Assembly: GCA_015296065.1 (NCBI GenBank)
Contig: DVDU01000028.1
Span: 1-43,547, forward strand
Direction of reading: 5' to 3'
Origin: Oscillatoriaceae cyanobacterium M33_DOE_052
Lineage (GTDB): Bacteria > Cyanobacteriota > Cyanobacteriia > Cyanobacteriales > Laspinemataceae
Length of the DNA: 43,547 bases
Shown here: piece after piece, positions 40,801 to 43,547 of the stretch
Numbering within the stretch: the first letter of the stretch is position 1
Layout: each line of letters opens with the position of its first letter
The notes under the pieces: model-generated
The model's input: only the letters and a program-made list of their open reading frames with translations
Database searches by the model: none
What the model was told of the DNA's origin: nothing
Translations under genes and position numbers: made by a program

Positions 40801-42700
40801 TGTCACTGTCACCACGTCCGCACCTCCTAGCGGCCCAGAAGCTACTCCCCTGAATGCTGGTGGCAACGTCACCATCACCAGTACCGAAGGTATCGTTAAT
40901 GTGCGTGATGTGAACGCTAGCGCGATCGACGGACCAGGCGGTCCCGTCCAGATAGATGCCCGCCAAAATATCACCACTGGCGACATCACTACCCGTTCTG
41001 AGAATCAACAAGCGGGAACTATCAATTTAAACTCTGACGTGGGACGTATTGTCACCGGTGCTTTAGACGCCAATTCCGGGCCCGGATTTCGCGACGCACA
41101 AATTACATTGCAAGCTCGCCAAGGCATCATCACTGGCCCTGTCTTGTCGGATAATATTCAAATCATTGGCCCTTCTGTGAGTTCGTCTCTCAGTCTCCAG
41201 TTGAGTCGTCTAGCATCCAACCAACCCACCGTTAACCAGATTACAACCCCCATTGCAGTGGTTGAAACAACCGCACCCACACCCGCACCCATTGTTACCG
41301 TAACAGAGGCAGCACCCGCACCAACACCCAATCCCGCTCCTGCGGCGGAGCCAATTTTAGATAACAGCAATTCCACCACTCCACCAGTTTCCCAGACGAG
41401 TAATGACGCCAAAAATACCACACCCCAGGCGTCCCCACAGATTCCCAATCTCAACCCGACTGTGATTAATGGAGTAACTGCCCCGGCTACGGCTGAGGAC
41501 AATATCCTCAGCATTGAGCAAGAGCGCACGGGTGAATATGCCGAGCATTTCCAGAAGCAGCTACCCAACATCAAAAACTTTAACCAAATTCGGGAAATGC
41601 TGGGGAAAATCAGTGAAGAGACTAACCTCAAACCGGCAATCATTTATGTGGTTGAAGACCAACAAGGGATGTGGGCAGTGATGGTGACAGATGCCAATGA
41701 ATACTCCGTAACCACCATTGCCGGAGACCAAACTGTGACAGAAAAGGAAGGTCAGCAGTGGCTTGTCACCACGAATAAGCTGGATGATTTAAAAGAGGAA
41801 TTGAATGCTTTTCGGGATAGTGTCAGCAAAAACGAACACAAATCAATTGTGGTGGCTGATGGCCAAAAACTTTATGATTTGCTGATTAAGCCGTTAGAGG
41901 CAAAATTGCAAGCCCAAGGCATCAACACCTTAATCTTTTCCATGCCGGAAAGTATGCGGATGTTGCCCATCGCTGCTCTCCACGATGGCCAACAGTTTCT
42001 GGTGGAAAAATACAAACTGGCGATGATTCCTAGCGTTTCCTTGATGGACACTACCTACAACGGACTGGGCGATGGGAAATTGTTGGCGATGGGGATATCT
42101 GATTTTGAAGACACTGCCAATGTCAAACAATTAAAAGACCTCCCCCGTGTAAATGAAGAACTGGACGCCATCAGCTCCTCATGGCTGAATGGGGTGGAAA
42201 TCTATCGCAATGAACAAGCTACCTTCGGGAATCTCGCCGAGGCGAGCCAACGCCAGCGGTTTAACATGCTTCACATTGCCACCCATGCGGCATTCCAGAA
42301 TAAGGATAATAACTACATCCAATTTTGGGATGGCCAGAAGCATTTGGAAGATTTACGGCAGGTGCAATGGTATGGCGATCGCATGGTAGAATTACTCGTA
42401 CTCAGTGCCTGTGAAACCGCCGTGGGCAACCGGGACGCGGAAATGGGGTTTGCAGGCTTATCGGTGCAAGCGGGGGTAAAAACCGCGATCGCCACCCTGT
42501 GGAAAGTCAGCGACAACGGCACCTTGGGACTGATGGCAAACCTTTACCAAAATCTCGGACAATTCCCCACCAAAGTCGAGGCTCTGCAGCAAGCCCAAAT
42601 TGCCATGCTACGCGGTGAAGTCAAACCCAGCGAAAGCAACCTCGATTTTACTCACCCCTACTACTGGGCCGGGTTTACTCTGATTGGCAGTCCCTGGTAA
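37859..42700 (+). CDS. Exported haemagglutinin-like protein with C-terminal CHAT caspase-like protease
   Basis: This 1613-residue protein has GAAGGA upstream of its ATG and a signal peptide (LYLLPLGIGLAGTPVQAQ). The N-terminal ~250 residues form a two-partner-secretion domain: NLFHSFDQFNLDSGETANF, GRVVGGDASLINGLIQVTG and NLFLMNPAGIIFGANAQL. A long Gly/Asn/Thr beta-helix follows to about 1130, with repeated phrases such as GNGGSISLTSGGN and GNVTITSTEGIVN and Pro/Thr-rich linkers. The CHAT domain (about 1220-1613) has the catalytic His1476 in MLHIATHAAF and Cys1518 in LSACETAVG. It is presumably exported through an outer-membrane TpsB transporter, which is not in this window. It would act as a surface or released protease; the target is unknown. 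It follows the NB-ARC/kinase/FecR genes on the same strand. Confidence 0.93.
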   Translation: MKPSGLHLALYLLPLGIGLAGTPVQAQITPETGNPTSTTININGSIIDIKNGKTAGSNLFHSFDQFNLDSGETANFQTNSSIQNILGRVVGGDASLINGLIQVTGGNANLFLMNPAGIIFGANAQLNVMGSFTATTANGIGLGSNWFNAIGNNNYASLTGTPNQFAFPMSQPGTIINSGNLSVLEGKNLNLFGGTVISTGPLTAPGGQINIASVAGGNVLRLSQDGMLLSLDIIPSSAAGSLPNNLTFSPLDLPALLTGGAASNATGVQKNADGSVSLIGSGYKIENGDLVATNATTTSGIAPGGGIRLLSNGSLNGGSLEALGSNVTLEAKGDITLGSINTFGSPGGDITITSIEGKIDITDLLNSYSNTDDAGNITIDANGDITATGAITGYSANGNATNITISSSNGSVTTENVAAMTDYGHGGNIEIRAFNDITTGQVQASVGQQGDAGSIILDAGGNIATDKVRAFSKNGNGGTIDITAGGDFGTIPAFAGGTHLAVNTNYGGDAGSITVNAGGNINAGGIDANAPNGNGGSISLTSGGNLTGGAMTTGSMFGDGGPIYLKAAENINIGETITGTWVGNAGTITIEVGGSITITSGAVYDFFQNNCGTSASGTVECNADGSVTLTPSETLSLPGQGLLAGPVKIIPIAPSGSSGTTTTPDTDTSGTTTTPDTDTSGTSGNSSQTSDSGTSAPNNGGSEIQMEVKTTDGREESVTNPTSVSSTVKGTAGEQTINATDDVNTGSIDARSALEGNGNNISVTSSEGGVTTKDVNSSAQQGNAGNIGVSGNNNVTVGNANASTNYSPPPAATTPAPATNNSPALPPTALGTSGSITITSNTGNVNTGVIDTTANVGTGGPVNLQGAGNVTAGDINTNVNSGNGGDVTATSTGGSITAGDINTYSDSNGSGGGVTATALQNVNLGNITASAGPATPAITSPVIATTSPSPVTATPTPLPVTAPANISPVTAAPVVNNATPTVTVTTSAPPSGPEATPLNAGGNVTITSTEGIVNVRDVNASAIDGPGGPVQIDARQNITTGDITTRSENQQAGTINLNSDVGRIVTGALDANSGPGFRDAQITLQARQGIITGPVLSDNIQIIGPSVSSSLSLQLSRLASNQPTVNQITTPIAVVETTAPTPAPIVTVTEAAPAPTPNPAPAAEPILDNSNSTTPPVSQTSNDAKNTTPQASPQIPNLNPTVINGVTAPATAEDNILSIEQERTGEYAEHFQKQLPNIKNFNQIREMLGKISEETNLKPAIIYVVEDQQGMWAVMVTDANEYSVTTIAGDQTVTEKEGQQWLVTTNKLDDLKEELNAFRDSVSKNEHKSIVVADGQKLYDLLIKPLEAKLQAQGINTLIFSMPESMRMLPIAALHDGQQFLVEKYKLAMIPSVSLMDTTYNGLGDGKLLAMGISDFEDTANVKQLKDLPRVNEELDAISSSWLNGVEIYRNEQATFGNLAEASQRQRFNMLHIATHAAFQNKDNNYIQFWDGQKHLEDLRQVQWYGDRMVELLVLSACETAVGNRDAEMGFAGLSVQAGVKTAIATLWKVSDNGTLGLMANLYQNLGQFPTKVEALQQAQIAMLRGEVKPSESNLDFTHPYYWAGFTLIGSPW

Positions 42701-42708
42701 TCTCCGCC

Positions 42709-42746
42709 GTAGGTTGGGTTTCGTTCCTCAACCCAACCTACGCCCC
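42709..42746. repeat. GTAGGTTGGGTTTCG hairpin, single copy
   Basis: Starting 9 bases after the CHAT gene stop, GTAGGTTGGGTT faces AACCCAACCTAC across a short loop (TCGTTCCTC). It is the same family as the 51-bp tandem repeats at 12870-13009. Its placement makes it a plausible transcript end for the CHAT gene. Confidence 0.85.
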
Positions 42747-42749
42747 TTG

Positions 42750-42784
42750 AATTATCAATTATCAATTATCAATTATCAATTATC
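42750..42784. repeat. Five tandem AATTATC heptamers
   Basis: There are five perfect, contiguous copies of the heptamer AATTATC. Short tandem heptamers like this are typical of cyanobacterial intergenic DNA. The number of copies is likely to vary between strains. Confidence 0.95.
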
Positions 42785-42842
42785 TAAGCACAACTACAAA
42801 CTTTTCGTGCCAGAATGGGGAAAGCGCGTTTGAGGACGAGGT

Positions 42843-43325
42843 ATGTTTTTAGTACCTTTCGAGCGTTTCACGATCGCCACTGCCTTCCCTCCCGATATCG
42901 TCCGGGAAAAGTTAATCTCAGTGGTAGAACCTCCCAGGAGCATCCGATGGGGAATGACTCAGCCGGATAAACCATACCAAGGGAAAATTAGTGAGAGTTA
43001 TTTTGAGATTAGCCGGATTATCAATTATCGCAACTCCTTTATCCCCGTCATCAAAGGCCGCATTTATCCTGACGGCACAGGCAGCAAAATTCATATTGAA
43101 ATGACCATGCACCCCTTTGTCATGGTTTTTATGGCGGTTTGGCTAAGCATTGTGGGACAAGCTGCTGCGGGGATGTTAATTGCCTCTGTCTCCAGTTCCA
43201 CCTTTGAGCCTGCTTATTTGATACCATTGGGGATGTTTGTATTCGGCATTTTGCTATGTGCGATCGGCTTTCGCCCCGAAGCCAATGGCTCTAAAAAATT
43301 TCTCATTGACCTGTTAGAACGTTAA
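42843..43325 (+). CDS. Hypothetical two-helix membrane protein
   Basis: I do not recognise this 160-residue protein by name. Its first ~90 residues look soluble and beta-rich (LVPFERFTIATAFPPDIVRE, YFEISRIINYRNSFIPVIKG, IYPDGTGSKIHIEMTMHPFV). Two membrane helices follow (MVFMAVWLSIVGQAAAGMLI and YLIPLGMFVFGILLCAIGF), then a short basic and acidic tail (KKFLIDLLER). Proteins of this layout recur in cyanobacteria as single genes. It is co-directional with the CHAT gene but separated by a hairpin and heptamer repeats, so it is probably its own unit. No ribosome-binding site stands out. Confidence 0.75.
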   Translation: MFLVPFERFTIATAFPPDIVREKLISVVEPPRSIRWGMTQPDKPYQGKISESYFEISRIINYRNSFIPVIKGRIYPDGTGSKIHIEMTMHPFVMVFMAVWLSIVGQAAAGMLIASVSSSTFEPAYLIPLGMFVFGILLCAIGFRPEANGSKKFLIDLLER

Positions 43326-43547
43326 ATATTGGTCATTGGTTCTTTGCTAATATGTTCAAAATGATTCCTAATTGTGAATAAGTCACATGAAAACCGCAAC
43401 TAATGTAACTGACGGGGTGACAACCACCTCAAAAGCCTGATAGAATCAAGGACATAGCCCTCAGACCCCGCTGAAAAAATGGGAGCTTATTCCTTCTAAT
43501 TCGCATTAATTCTGTGATAATTTTTTGACAAAACTCAAGGCCGAGTA
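43326..43547. other. Window end without a gene
   Basis: These 222 bases contain no supported reading frame, repeat or hairpin. It is probably the upstream region of a gene beyond the window. Confidence 0.5.

Overview
This window looks like chromosomal DNA of a filamentous cyanobacterium, probably of the Oscillatoria/Phormidium/Microcoleus kind. The evidence is the frequent HIP1 octamer GCGATCGC, several PEP-CTERM exported proteins, a cyanobacterial-type RibBA with a C-terminal extension, NB-ARC and Ser/Thr kinase genes, a haemagglutinin-CHAT exoprotein, and many short palindromic intergenic repeats. The genus is inference; no rRNA or other species marker is present.

Left part (1-6.1 kb). Two ordinary housekeeping genes (rpmB, ribBA) sit among small accessory modules: a DUF433/DUF5615 toxin-antitoxin-like pair bracketed by long direct repeats, a retropepsin-like protease, a coiled-coil membrane protein, a DUF6883/DUF4926 pair, and an MNT nucleotidyltransferase whose HEPN partner is cut off after about 14 codons at the edge of a repeat element.

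Centre (6.3-27 kb). Two PEP-CTERM proteins are followed by a large minus-strand locus. In transcription order it holds a GNAT-like acyltransferase with a long C-terminal extension, one giant gene of 4261 codons, an Rhs/YD-repeat protein ending in a predicted NlpC/CHAP-like cysteine hydrolase tip, and a displaced second Rhs tip resembling a phospholipase A2-type effector. The giant protein has an acidic repetitive N-terminus, DUF4114, two degenerate subtilisin-like domains, about 2400 residues of Gln/Ala-rich coiled coil, and a glycine-rich hydrophobic C-terminus. This locus is the best candidate for an undescribed system; I infer a secreted, possibly acyl-modified effector or surface apparatus.

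Right part (27.4-43.5 kb). An intact DUF2281/VapC pair lies between two 74-bp direct repeats, followed by an orphan antitoxin. Three more PEP-CTERM genes follow, one of them a DUF1400 plus thrombospondin-C-like fusion. A divergent signalling cluster then holds a small FecR-like protein on the minus strand. On the plus strand it holds an NB-ARC ATPase with an N-terminal helix-turn-helix-like region, a zinc-ribbon Ser/Thr kinase with TPR-like repeats, a FecR-TPR protein, and a 1613-residue exported haemagglutinin-like protein ending in a CHAT caspase-like protease. A small membrane protein closes the window.

A recurring feature is a roughly 66-bp element with 15-bp inverted ends (AGAAACCGGGTTTCT / AGAAACCCGGTTTCT), found at least ten times. 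It flanks the PEP-CTERM genes, forms the C-terminus of one of them, borders the HEPN remnant, and its end sequences have been taken into the rhs reading frame. No tRNA, rRNA, CRISPR array, transposase or integrase was recognised.
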